A stretch of DNA of 55,043 nt from an uncultured Thiothrix sp. (lineage in GTDB: Bacteria; Pseudomonadota; Gammaproteobacteria; Poriferisulfidales; GCA-002705445): NCBI GenBank assembly GCA_902595225.1, contig CACJPG010000006.1:2501-57543 (forward strand), in the 5' to 3' direction. Both the position numbers and the translations under genes were made by a program. Shown here in pieces: positions 9,403-16,696 of this stretch (the first letter of the stretch is position 1; every line of letters begins with the position of its first letter). Below the pieces are notes generated by a model. It was not told where the DNA came from. It did not search any database and saw nothing but the letters and a program-made list of their open reading frames with translations.

Positions 9403-10219
9403 GAATAATAAAGATGATTTATTAAACCCATATTATATACGAGATTTTCTACCAATAGAATCAAGTTTACTTGTACCCGTTATTCAAGTATTTGAAAGTA
9501 CAGACTCTACAAATAATGTTCTTCTTGAAAAAAATTGTGTTTACCCAAATGGCCACACATGTTTTGCAGAAAAACAAACACGCGGAAGAGGTGTTTCAGA
9601 TAAGGAATGGGTGAATGTAAAGAAAAATATATGTTTTTCGGTTGCATGGAATTACGAGGAATCTCATAAGTACCCACACATGTTAAATTTTTTGATGGCT
9701 ATAAAAGTGGTAAATGCTTTAAAGATATTAGGATATAAAGATATATGCGCAAAATGGCCAAATGACATAGTTCATGATGGTTCAAAATTAGCTGGCATCC
9801 TTATCGATTCAAAATACAAGAAAGACTCAAAAGTTTATATAGTCATAGGCATCGGCCTTAATATTGATACTTCTATAGAGGACAAAAATTCTATTGGACA
9901 AGAGGTGACAGATCTTTATTCAGTAGATAAGAAGATTGTGATACCAAGGAATAAAATTGCTGCATCAATTCTTACGTCTGTAATAGAGTGTTTATCAGAA
10001 TTCTATAATTATGATTTAAAAAAATTATCAGACGAATGGAACCTCATAGATTATAATCTTGGTAAGGATAAAATAATTGTTGCAGATAAAAAAAAAATGA
10101 ATGTTGAAATTAAAGGAATAAATAATATTGGACAATTATGTTGTTCTCATAATGGCAAGCTAAATTTTTATAACTTTAATGAGGTTGAAATTATAAAAGA
10201 TGAAATCTTATGTGATTGA
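9401..10219 (+). CDS. birA: Biotin-protein ligase, short form without DNA-binding domain
   Basis: The 272-residue protein has the BirA catalytic core: ESTDSTNNVLLE near residues 30-41, EKQTRGRGVSDKEW (biotinyl-AMP loop), AKWPNDIVHDGSKLAGIL and IGIGLNID. The 30 residues before the core are too short for the E. coli winged-helix repressor domain, so this form probably biotinylates carboxylases but does not regulate by itself. The start at 9401 overlaps the glnS start. An upstream in-frame start (9344) would add a hydrophobic stretch unlike the family. It overlaps coaX by 20 bases. Confidence 0.94.
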   Translation: MNNKDDLLNPYYIRDFLPIESSLLVPVIQVFESTDSTNNVLLEKNCVYPNGHTCFAEKQTRGRGVSDKEWVNVKKNICFSVAWNYEESHKYPHMLNFLMAIKVVNALKILGYKDICAKWPNDIVHDGSKLAGILIDSKYKKDSKVYIVIGIGLNIDTSIEDKNSIGQEVTDLYSVDKKIVIPRNKIAASILTSVIECLSEFYNYDLKKLSDEWNLIDYNLGKDKIIVADKKKMNVEIKGINNIGQLCCSHNGKLNFYNFNEVEIIKDEILCD

Positions 10220-10940
10220 TTTTGGGCATACAAACTATAAGATTGGCTCAGTCGAAAATAATAAAATTATCTCAATTTTTAAAAGTGGTTATCATGAGCA
10301 TTCGATTGTTGATGAAATCACTTCAAAAATTCAGCATATCGAATCCAGTGAAATTCTTTGTTGCAGCGTAATAAACGAAAGTATTACGAATTCAATAATT
10401 GAACAATTACCAAATGATATTTCAAGTTTATTTAAATTTATTAAAGTTGAGGACTGTGAAAATTTTATATCTTTGGCATATAAAAATAATAAGGAGCGAC
10501 TTGGCGTTGATAGAGTTTTAAATTTAATTGCCGCCTCAAAAAAAACAGAAAACGACCTGATTGTAATCGACGCAGGTACTGCAATAACAGTTGATTATCT
10601 TGATTCAAAAAAAAGACATTTAGGTGGATTAATTTTACCCAGTAAGGAACTTATTGATAAATTATTTTTTGAAATGTTGAGCTTTAATTTTTTAGAAGAG
10701 GACTTGGAAGATTCTGTTTTTGCAAAGAATACGAGATCATGTATTGAAAGTGGCTCAAACATTTCCGCTTATAATTCACTGAACTATATCGTAGAGAGAA
10801 TGTCTTCAGAGCTCAAAACCTCGCCTGTAATTTTTGCAACTGGAGGTAATGCAAAAAATATTATTGAGAATTGTAACCATACGGTAATACATGTAGAATC
10901 ACTGCTTTTCGAGGGTCTTGTTAATTTTGCAAGCAAATAG
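10200..10940 (+). CDS. coaX: Type III pantothenate kinase
   Basis: The 246-residue protein shows the ASKHA-fold motifs of CoaX: the N-terminal IDFGHTNYKIG phosphate loop (residues 6-16), GVDRVLNLIAA, the VIDAGTAITVDYLD segment with GG(L)ILP after it, and ATGGNA near the C-terminus. It phosphorylates pantothenate, the first step of coenzyme A synthesis. It overlaps birA by 20 bases and ends one base before tRNA-Thr. E. coli has the unrelated CoaA at this same spot (birA-coaA-thrU), so this is a non-orthologous replacement in a conserved place. Confidence 0.95.
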   Translation: MKSYVIDFGHTNYKIGSVENNKIISIFKSGYHEHSIVDEITSKIQHIESSEILCCSVINESITNSIIEQLPNDISSLFKFIKVEDCENFISLAYKNNKERLGVDRVLNLIAASKKTENDLIVIDAGTAITVDYLDSKKRHLGGLILPSKELIDKLFFEMLSFNFLEEDLEDSVFAKNTRSCIESGSNISAYNSLNYIVERMSSELKTSPVIFATGGNAKNIIENCNHTVIHVESLLFEGLVNFASK

Positions 10941-10941
10941 T

Positions 10942-11018
10942 GCCGCCTTAGCTCAGTTGGCCAGAGCAGGGGTTTTGTAAACCTCAGGTCGTCAGTTCGA
11001 ATCTGACAGGCGGCTCCA
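10942..11018 (+). tRNA. tRNA-Thr (TGT)
   Basis: A full cloverleaf is visible. The acceptor GCCGCCT pairs with AGGCGGC, the discriminator is T and CCA is encoded. The anticodon stem GGGGT/ACCTC encloses TTTGTAA with anticodon TGT (10976-10978). The T-loop TTCGAAT is standard. It is the counterpart of E. coli thrU, but the tRNA-Tyr that should follow lies almost 10 kb away. Confidence 0.98.
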
Positions 11019-11047
11019 TATATAACTTTCGTATACTCATATGGTAA

Positions 11048-11116
11048 TATAATATGGTTGTTTTCTTATCCATTATAGGTTATCTTAATAAGCATAAGTT
11101 AATATAGATGTATAAT
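11048..11116 (+). promoter_or_regulatory. Candidate promoter region of the C1 cluster
   Basis: The 137-base gap between tRNA-Thr and FwdD contains two TATAAT hexamers (11048-11053 and 11111-11116). Neither has a strong TTGACA-like partner at the ideal distance. They are the best -10 candidates for the seven-gene formylmethanofuran cluster, which could also be read through from the tRNA. No riboswitch-like structure or hairpin terminator was recognised here. Confidence 0.35.
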
Positions 11117-11147
11117 AATATTGAAGTAAAGGCTTAGGAAAAACGTA

Positions 11148-11159
11148 ATGAAACAATGA
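11148..11159 (+). other. Three-codon ORF overlapping the FwdD start
   Basis: ATG AAA CAA TGA (11148-11159) is followed in another frame by the FwdD ATG (11156), sharing ATGA. The only good Shine-Dalgarno (AGGA, 11136-11139) lies 8 bases before this first ATG but 16 before the real one. Initiation here followed by re-initiation is possible. It may also be chance. Confidence 0.3.
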
Positions 11160-11548
11160 CGGAACAATTAATACTCATACCAGGCCGTTCGGCGAAACAA
11201 GGCGTCGGCTTGAATAAGGGTAAGCTTAAGGATGAGTATAAGAAAGTCACGACTACTCTAGAAGTAAGTTTCGAAGACGCAGCCAGAATGGGATTAGAAA
11301 CTGGCGATCATGTTAAAATAAGCAATCACATTGGTGAGACAAATGTAACTGTCAAGGCACTAAGGGAAGGTAAAATTCCTGAGGGTTATGCTTTTATTCC
11401 ATATGGTCCACCATCTAGCTGTTTATTTGATGGAGAAACTTGTGCCACTGGCATGCCTGCTTCAAAGGGTATGACAATTGATATTGAATTCATTAAGAAA
11501 GGCGAGAAAAAGAAAACAACTTTACCCCCAAGGAGTGCTGCGGGTTAA
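11156..11548 (+). CDS. fwdD: Formylmethanofuran dehydrogenase subunit D (molybdopterin-dinucleotide binding)
   Basis: The 130-residue protein matches archaeal FwdD/FmdD in size and pattern: IPGRSAKQGVG (residues 8-18), ARMGLETGDHVKI, FIPYGPPSS (near 80-88) and ATGMPASKGM near 97-106. In archaeal Fwd/Fmd this subunit closes over the bis-molybdopterin guanine dinucleotide held by FwdB. To my knowledge the Fhc complex of model methylotrophs has only FhcA, B, C and D (where D is the formyltransferase), so a FwdD homologue is notable. It opens the cluster, 29 bases before fwdB. Confidence 0.9.
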   Translation: MTEQLILIPGRSAKQGVGLNKGKLKDEYKKVTTTLEVSFEDAARMGLETGDHVKISNHIGETNVTVKALREGKIPEGYAFIPYGPPSSCLFDGETCATGMPASKGMTIDIEFIKKGEKKKTTLPPRSAAG

Positions 11549-11577
11549 ATTATTGAGGAGATAATAAAGGAGATATT

Positions 11578-12948
11578 ATGAGTGCGGTAAGTAAAGACAA
11601 TAAAATTGTAAACGAAAAAATCGTAGAAAATGCAACTTGTACTTTTTGCGGCTGCTGTTGCGACGATATAACTCTTACTGTAGATATGGATAAGAAAGTT
11701 GTGACTAAGGCTAAAGACGCATGCGTTCTTGGTAAATCATGGTTTCTAAATCATGTTATAGAAGATAAGCCAATTGCAAGAATTGCTGGCAAAGAAGTTC
11801 CTCTTGATGATGCAATTGATGAAGCTGCAAAGATTTTAATTGAAGCAAAATTTCCAATCTTATATGGAATGAGTGACACAATATGTGAAGCTCAAAGACA
11901 ATGTGTACCAATAATGGATGATTGTTTAGGCACAATTGATACAACAACTTCAGTTTGTCACGGACCTTCTGGCATGGCATTTCAAGGGGTTGGTGAACCT
12001 AGCATGACTCTCGGAGAAGTTAAAAATAGAGCCGACTTTGTAATGTACTGGGGTGGTAACCCTGCGGAAGCACATCCAAGACATTTTGCAAGATATGCTG
12101 TTACACCTGAAGGTATGTTTACACCAAATGGTAAAGATGATCGTACAGTTGTAATTTGTGATGTAAGACATACGAAGACTGCGGGTGTTGCGGATATTTT
12201 TCTCCAAGTAAAACCTGGAAAAGATTTTGAATTGTTATGGATGCTAAGAGCTGCTTGCAAGGGAGTAGAGATTCCCGAAAATTCAAAAGAAATCTGCGGA
12301 GTTGATAAAGAAACTTTAGAAGACCTTTTTGAAAAAATGAAGAACTGTAATTACGGAGTAATATTTTTTGGGATGGGTTTAACTATGAGTCGAGGTAGAC
12401 ATTTTAATTCCGGAGCTCTCATGGCTTTAGCAACTGACCTAAACGAATTTACTCACTTTGTTGCGAAACCTGCAAGAGGACACGGCAATGTTACAGGAGC
12501 TGACAATGTAGTTTCTTGGCAAACAGGATATCCTTTTGGTGTTAATTTCAGCAGAGGGCATCCAAGATTTAACCCTGGAGAATTTACAACTGTTGATACT
12601 TTAACAAGAGGAGAAGCTGACGCTGCTCTAATTATTGCAAGCGACCCTGTTGCCAACTTTCCAAAACCTGCTATTGATCATATTACAAGTGATAAATGTA
12701 AATTAATTTCTATCGATACAAAAAATACACCAACAAGTGAAGCAGCGCATGTTTCAATACAAACTAGCACATATGGTATTAATACTGGAGGAACAGTTTA
12801 TAGAATGGACGATGTTCCAATTAGTTTAAGACCAGCTTTTGATTCACCATTCCCAAGTGATTTAGAGGTTTTAACCAAACTAAGAGAAAAGGTTAATAAG
12901 CTAGCAAAAAAATTAAATCGTCCTTATGCAACTAAAAAATATATTTAG
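11578..12948 (+). CDS. fwdB: Formylmethanofuran dehydrogenase subunit B (FwdB/FhcB) with intact cofactor motifs
   Basis: The 456-residue molybdopterin oxidoreductase-family subunit has CTFCGCCCDD at 21-30, giving C21, C24 and C28, plus C49 in DACVLG, the spacing of a [4Fe-4S] site. C127 in SVCHGPSGM sits where archaeal FwdB carries the Cys (or Sec) ligand of tungsten or molybdenum; here it is a TGT codon. Further archaeal-like blocks are MYWGGNPAEAHPRHFARY, VAKPARGHGNVTGADN, WQTGYPFGVNFSRGHPR and ALIIASDPVANFPKPA. The archaeal enzyme interconverts CO2 and formate here. Length and motifs argue for a catalytic subunit, not the degenerate FhcB of the hydrolytic complex. Cofactor binding remains inferred. 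Confidence 0.93.
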   Translation: MSAVSKDNKIVNEKIVENATCTFCGCCCDDITLTVDMDKKVVTKAKDACVLGKSWFLNHVIEDKPIARIAGKEVPLDDAIDEAAKILIEAKFPILYGMSDTICEAQRQCVPIMDDCLGTIDTTTSVCHGPSGMAFQGVGEPSMTLGEVKNRADFVMYWGGNPAEAHPRHFARYAVTPEGMFTPNGKDDRTVVICDVRHTKTAGVADIFLQVKPGKDFELLWMLRAACKGVEIPENSKEICGVDKETLEDLFEKMKNCNYGVIFFGMGLTMSRGRHFNSGALMALATDLNEFTHFVAKPARGHGNVTGADNVVSWQTGYPFGVNFSRGHPRFNPGEFTTVDTLTRGEADAALIIASDPVANFPKPAIDHITSDKCKLISIDTKNTPTSEAAHVSIQTSTYGINTGGTVYRMDDVPISLRPAFDSPFPSDLEVLTKLREKVNKLAKKLNRPYATKKYI

Positions 12949-12980
12949 TTAATTATTAATTAAGGGGTTGGGGTTAAATT

Positions 12981-14648
12981 ATGAGCAATGAAATTCGCAT
13001 CATTAACGGCATAGTTTTTGATCCCACAAACAATATTGAAGGAAAAGTTGGCGATATTTGCATGAAAGATGGCAAAATTGTAGCCAAGGTTTCAAAAAGC
13101 GCAAAAGTAATAGATGCAAAAGGAATGGCAGTTATGCCTGGAGGTGTTGACATACATTGTCACATTACAGGACCAAAAGTAAATTTAGCAAGAAAGTTAA
13201 TGCCTGAAGATCACAGGCTAGATCCTCATTTCAAAACTCCAAACACACAATCTGGATCAGGAGGTATTGTTCCATCTACTTTTGCAACCGGTTATAGATA
13301 TGCAACACTTGGCTATACAACGGCCATGGAAGCAGCTGTCCCACCGTTAACTGCAAGACATGCATTGGAAGAAATGTATGACACACCAATTATTGATAAC
13401 GGATTTTACGTTTTGCTAGGGAACAATCTTTTCTTGCAAAGTTTGATTGCAGAAGGTCGTTATGCAGAATTTAAAGAGGCTGTTGCTTGGTGGTTAAATG
13501 CTACAAAAGCATATACTGTAAAACTTGTAAATCCGGGTGGAGATGAGCCATGGAAAGGGCACAAAAATCTCAATGTAAAAGATATTGATGAGGATAGTAA
13601 AGCTACTGATATCGCTCCAAGAAAAGTTATAGAAGCATTTATAGATGCAGTTCATGAATTAGGCTTACCCCATCCACCACACATTCACTGTAATAATCTT
13701 GGGCATAGTGGAAACTTTGATACAACAATCGAGAGTATGAAGACTGCTGGCGACAGAAGATTACATGTTGCTCACATTCAGTTTAATAGTTACGCAGGCG
13801 AACTTGGCAAACCTCCAAAATCTGCCTCAAGAGAAATAACAGATTATGTAAATAGTCATGAAAATATTACATGTGATGTTGGTCAAGTAATGTTTGGTAA
13901 AGCTATGTTTATGACAGCTGACGCCCCATTAACATATCTTTTGAGAGGGTATAAAAAAGAAAAGTGGGTAAATGCTGATACTGAGTGTGAAAGTGGCTGC
14001 GGAATTTTACCATTTGATTACCAAGGAATGATTTATACGCATGCTCTTCAATGGGCGATTGGATTGGAAATATTTTTATTATCAAAAGATCCTTGGAGAA
14101 TTGTTTTATCTACTGACCATCCAAATGGGGGTTCTTTTGCAAACTACCCGCTTGTAATTAAATTATTAATGGATTATGAGTTTAGAAAACAAGCGATGAA
14201 AAGCGTTAATCAAAAAGCAATGAATAGTACAATTTTGGGAGAATTAAAAAGAGAATATACATTAAATGAAATTTGTATTGTAACAAGAGCTGGGCCTGCA
14301 AAATGTCTCGGATTAAAAAATAAAGGTCATTTAGGAATTGGAGCAGATGCGGATGTAACTATATACGATATGCTTGATGATAAAGAAGAAATGTTTAATG
14401 CGCCGCGTTATGTAATTAAAGCCGGTATGTTACTAATTGAAAATCATGAGTTTGTTAGTGATTATACTGACAAGAAAGTATTAAGAGTTGCTCCTGATTT
14501 TGACGAAAGCATAGAAGATGTTATTAAGCCATTTTTTGACGATTTTTATTCAATTTCATTTAGAAATTATAAAATCGATGATGATTATCTTCATGGACAA
14601 GGGCTAGTTATCGATACCCATAAAAAAAATAGCATTTATGAAAATTAA
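12981..14648 (+). CDS. fwdA: Formylmethanofuran dehydrogenase subunit A (amidohydrolase)
   Basis: The 555-residue amidohydrolase-superfamily protein carries the binuclear metal site residues: GGVDIHCHITGP (H59, H61), AYTVKLVNPGG with K181 in the place of the carboxylated Lys, HIHCNNLGHSGN (H234/H236), VAHIQFNS (H265) and STDHPNGG. It joins or splits formate and methanofuran to make or cleave the N-formyl group. GGG TTG GGG lies upstream of the start; the exact ribosome-binding site is unclear. The 3' end overlaps ftr by 11 bases. Also called FhcA in bacteria. Confidence 0.96.
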   Translation: MSNEIRIINGIVFDPTNNIEGKVGDICMKDGKIVAKVSKSAKVIDAKGMAVMPGGVDIHCHITGPKVNLARKLMPEDHRLDPHFKTPNTQSGSGGIVPSTFATGYRYATLGYTTAMEAAVPPLTARHALEEMYDTPIIDNGFYVLLGNNLFLQSLIAEGRYAEFKEAVAWWLNATKAYTVKLVNPGGDEPWKGHKNLNVKDIDEDSKATDIAPRKVIEAFIDAVHELGLPHPPHIHCNNLGHSGNFDTTIESMKTAGDRRLHVAHIQFNSYAGELGKPPKSASREITDYVNSHENITCDVGQVMFGKAMFMTADAPLTYLLRGYKKEKWVNADTECESGCGILPFDYQGMIYTHALQWAIGLEIFLLSKDPWRIVLSTDHPNGGSFANYPLVIKLLMDYEFRKQAMKSVNQKAMNSTILGELKREYTLNEICIVTRAGPAKCLGLKNKGHLGIGADADVTIYDMLDDKEEMFNAPRYVIKAGMLLIENHEFVSDYTDKKVLRVAPDFDESIEDVIKPFFDDFYSISFRNYKIDDDYLHGQGLVIDTHKKNSIYEN

Positions 14649-15522
14649 TAACACAGAGATAGTTGATACATACGCCGAAGCTTTTGGGATGTGGTCTGCG
14701 AAAGTAATAATTACAGCAGAAAATGATTATTGGGCAGAAGGTGCAGCTAGAGCAATGACAGGGATGGCGACTTCTGTTATTGGGTGTAAATGTGAAGCAG
14801 GAATTGATATGAAGTTATCACCTGAAGACACACCTGACGGTAGACCTGGCTACAGCATATTAGTTTTTACAATGGATAAAGAAAGTCTTAGCAAAAGACT
14901 TATTGAAAGAATTGGCCAATGTGTGATGACCTGTCCGACAACGGCCTGTTTCAGTGGTTATGATTCTAAAGAGACAGTTAATATTGGTGGTGCATTAAGG
15001 TATTTTGGTGATGGATACCAGATTGGTAAAAAAATTCAGGACAAGAGATATTGGAGAATCCCAGTTTTTGATGGTGAATTTATAATAGAAGAATCTTTTG
15101 GTGTTCAAGAGTCGGTTGGCGGAGGAAATTTTTATATTCTAGGCGATAATGTTAGTAATTGCTTGGATGCATGTTATGACGCAGTTAAAGTAATGAAAAG
15201 AGTTGAGAACGTTATCATGCCATTTCCAAAGGGTGTTGTTAGAAGTGGAAGTAAGGTTGGCTCAAAGTATAAAGATTTAGTTGCATCTACAAATCATGTT
15301 TACTGCCCAACTATTAAAGGCGTAATAAAAGATTCAGCGGTACCTGAAAACGTTCATACATGTTATGAGATAGTTGTTGACGGCGCAGACGAAAAGGCAG
15401 TTGCAAAAGCTATGAAAGTTGGAATGCATGCAGCCGCAAAAGATGGTGTTGTGCAAATTACCGCAGGTAATTTTGGCGGTAAGCTTGGTAAATATAAATT
15501 TTTTTTAAAGGACTTAATTTAA
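14638..15522 (+). CDS. fhcD: Formylmethanofuran:tetrahydromethanopterin formyltransferase
   Basis: The 294-residue protein (archaeal Ftr is close to 297) begins MKINNTEIVDTYAEAFGMW and contains family blocks such as ARAMTGMATSVIGCKCEAG, RIGQCVMTCPTTACF, GGALRYFGDGYQ, GGGNFYILGD and a C-terminal AGNFGGKLG. It moves the formyl group between tetrahydromethanopterin and methanofuran, linking FwdABCD to the pterin C1 pathway. Its ATG lies inside fwdA, implying coupled translation. The cyclohydrolase (mch), mtdB and fae genes of the same pathway are not in this window. Confidence 0.97.
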   Translation: MKINNTEIVDTYAEAFGMWSAKVIITAENDYWAEGAARAMTGMATSVIGCKCEAGIDMKLSPEDTPDGRPGYSILVFTMDKESLSKRLIERIGQCVMTCPTTACFSGYDSKETVNIGGALRYFGDGYQIGKKIQDKRYWRIPVFDGEFIIEESFGVQESVGGGNFYILGDNVSNCLDACYDAVKVMKRVENVIMPFPKGVVRSGSKVGSKYKDLVASTNHVYCPTIKGVIKDSAVPENVHTCYEIVVDGADEKAVAKAMKVGMHAAAKDGVVQITAGNFGGKLGKYKFFLKDLI

Positions 15523-15538
15523 ATAAAAAAAAATTATT

Positions 15539-16345
15539 ATGAAATTAAAATTATTTACAAAACCTGACGTTCCTCTAGAAGCAGAATGTATATCAACTGC
15601 AGTTATTGGTCAGCTTAAAGTCAAAGAAGCTGAAAAAATGAAAATTTATCACGGTAATCGAGAAGCAAATATTGCAGATTTTTTTAAAGTCACAAAAGGC
15701 AAAGATGATCTTTTGGAAGTTGAAGGAGACATGCATAGAATAAAATATTTAGGTGCAAATATGAGTTCGGGATGCATGCAAATAGAAGGAGATGTTGGTG
15801 CTCATTTAGGCTCAGCAATGTCAGGCGGTTTTATAAAAGTAAACGGAAATGCAGGTGATTGGGTTGCCCCGGAAATGACGGGCGGCCGAATTCATATTTC
15901 TGGTAGTGGCGGACACTGTATAGCAAGTGCATATAGAGGAGCATCAAAAGGGGTTTCTGGTGGAGAAATAATTATTGAGGGTAATGTAAAAAATGAATTG
16001 GGTCATGGAATGGCAGGTGCAACAATGGTTGTTGGTGGACAGTGTGGAGATTTTACAGGTGTAAACATGATATCTGGAACTATTTTAACTTTTGGCGAAA
16101 TGGGAATTAGAACTGGAGCAGGTATGAAAAGAGGCTCTATTGTTTGTATGAATAATATAGAAATTCTGCCCACATTTTCATACGATTGCATGTATACACC
16201 AATATACTTAAAATTATTGTTTAAATATATTAAAGAGAATACAAAAATAGCAATTGATGATAAATTTTTTAACGGAACCTTTCATCGATGGAGTGGAGAT
16301 GCTATTGAAATGAATCGTGGAGAGCTTTTAGTTTATGCAGCTTAA
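15539..16345 (+). CDS. fwdC: Formylmethanofuran dehydrogenase subunit C
   Basis: The 268-residue protein is dominated by repeated Gly-rich turns of the GltS C-terminal (GXGXG) beta-helix: MSSGCMQIEGDVG, MSGGFIKVNGNAG, MTGGRIHISGSGG, VSGGEIIIEGNV, MAGATMVVGGQCG and ISGTILTFGEMG, at about residues 75-200. In Fwd and Fhc complexes this helix scaffolds subunits A and D. The order B-A-Ftr-C is compact, with a 16-base gap from ftr. The gene is intact. Confidence 0.95.
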   Translation: MKLKLFTKPDVPLEAECISTAVIGQLKVKEAEKMKIYHGNREANIADFFKVTKGKDDLLEVEGDMHRIKYLGANMSSGCMQIEGDVGAHLGSAMSGGFIKVNGNAGDWVAPEMTGGRIHISGSGGHCIASAYRGASKGVSGGEIIIEGNVKNELGHGMAGATMVVGGQCGDFTGVNMISGTILTFGEMGIRTGAGMKRGSIVCMNNIEILPTFSYDCMYTPIYLKLLFKYIKENTKIAIDDKFFNGTFHRWSGDAIEMNRGELLVYAA

Positions 16346-16373
16346 GCATATAATATTGTAAGGAGATAGTAAT

Positions 16374-16679
16374 ATGACAACAGTAGTAACAGATAATTGT
16401 AGAGGATGTCGTTTTACAGACTGCGTTTCAGTATGTCCTGTTGAAGCATTTCATATGGATGATGAGATGCTATATATAAATCCAGATGTTTGTATCGATT
16501 GCAGTGCTTGTGTTCCTGAATGTCCTGTTGAAGCAATTTACGAGGAAGATGATCTTCCGGATGGACAAGAGCATTGGGTTGATATAAATGAAGAAAGATC
16601 TCAGGAAACCCCAAACATTACCGAGACTCTCGAGCCACTGGAAGGCGCAGAGGAAAGAAGAGAAGCATTAGGTTTATAA
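16374..16679 (+). CDS. fdxA: 7Fe ferredoxin (FdxA type, [3Fe-4S]/[4Fe-4S])
   Basis: This 101-residue ferredoxin follows the Azotobacter FdI pattern. NCRGCRFTDCVSVCPVEAF gives C9, C12, C17 and C21. CIDCSACVPECP gives C40, C43, C46 and C50. By comparison C9, C17 and C50 would bind [3Fe-4S] and C21, C40, C43 and C46 [4Fe-4S]; the free Cys found as C24 in FdI is Ala here. An acidic tail follows. AAGGAG lies 9 bases before the ATG. Lying between fwdC and a ferredoxin-NADP reductase, it is the likely electron acceptor of FwdB, replacing the archaeal FwdF/G polyferredoxins. Confidence 0.93.
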   Translation: MTTVVTDNCRGCRFTDCVSVCPVEAFHMDDEMLYINPDVCIDCSACVPECPVEAIYEEDDLPDGQEHWVDINEERSQETPNITETLEPLEGAEERREALGL

Positions 16680-16696
16680 ATTAGAAGAGTGGTGAA

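Noticed and set aside
11956-11958. Possible selenocysteine at the FwdB metal-ligand position
   Set aside because: The codon is TGT (Cys 127) and no in-frame TGA is present.
11756-12656. Several minus-strand frames opposite fwdB
   Set aside because: They are antisense shadows of a well-conserved protein and have no start signals or recognisable domains.
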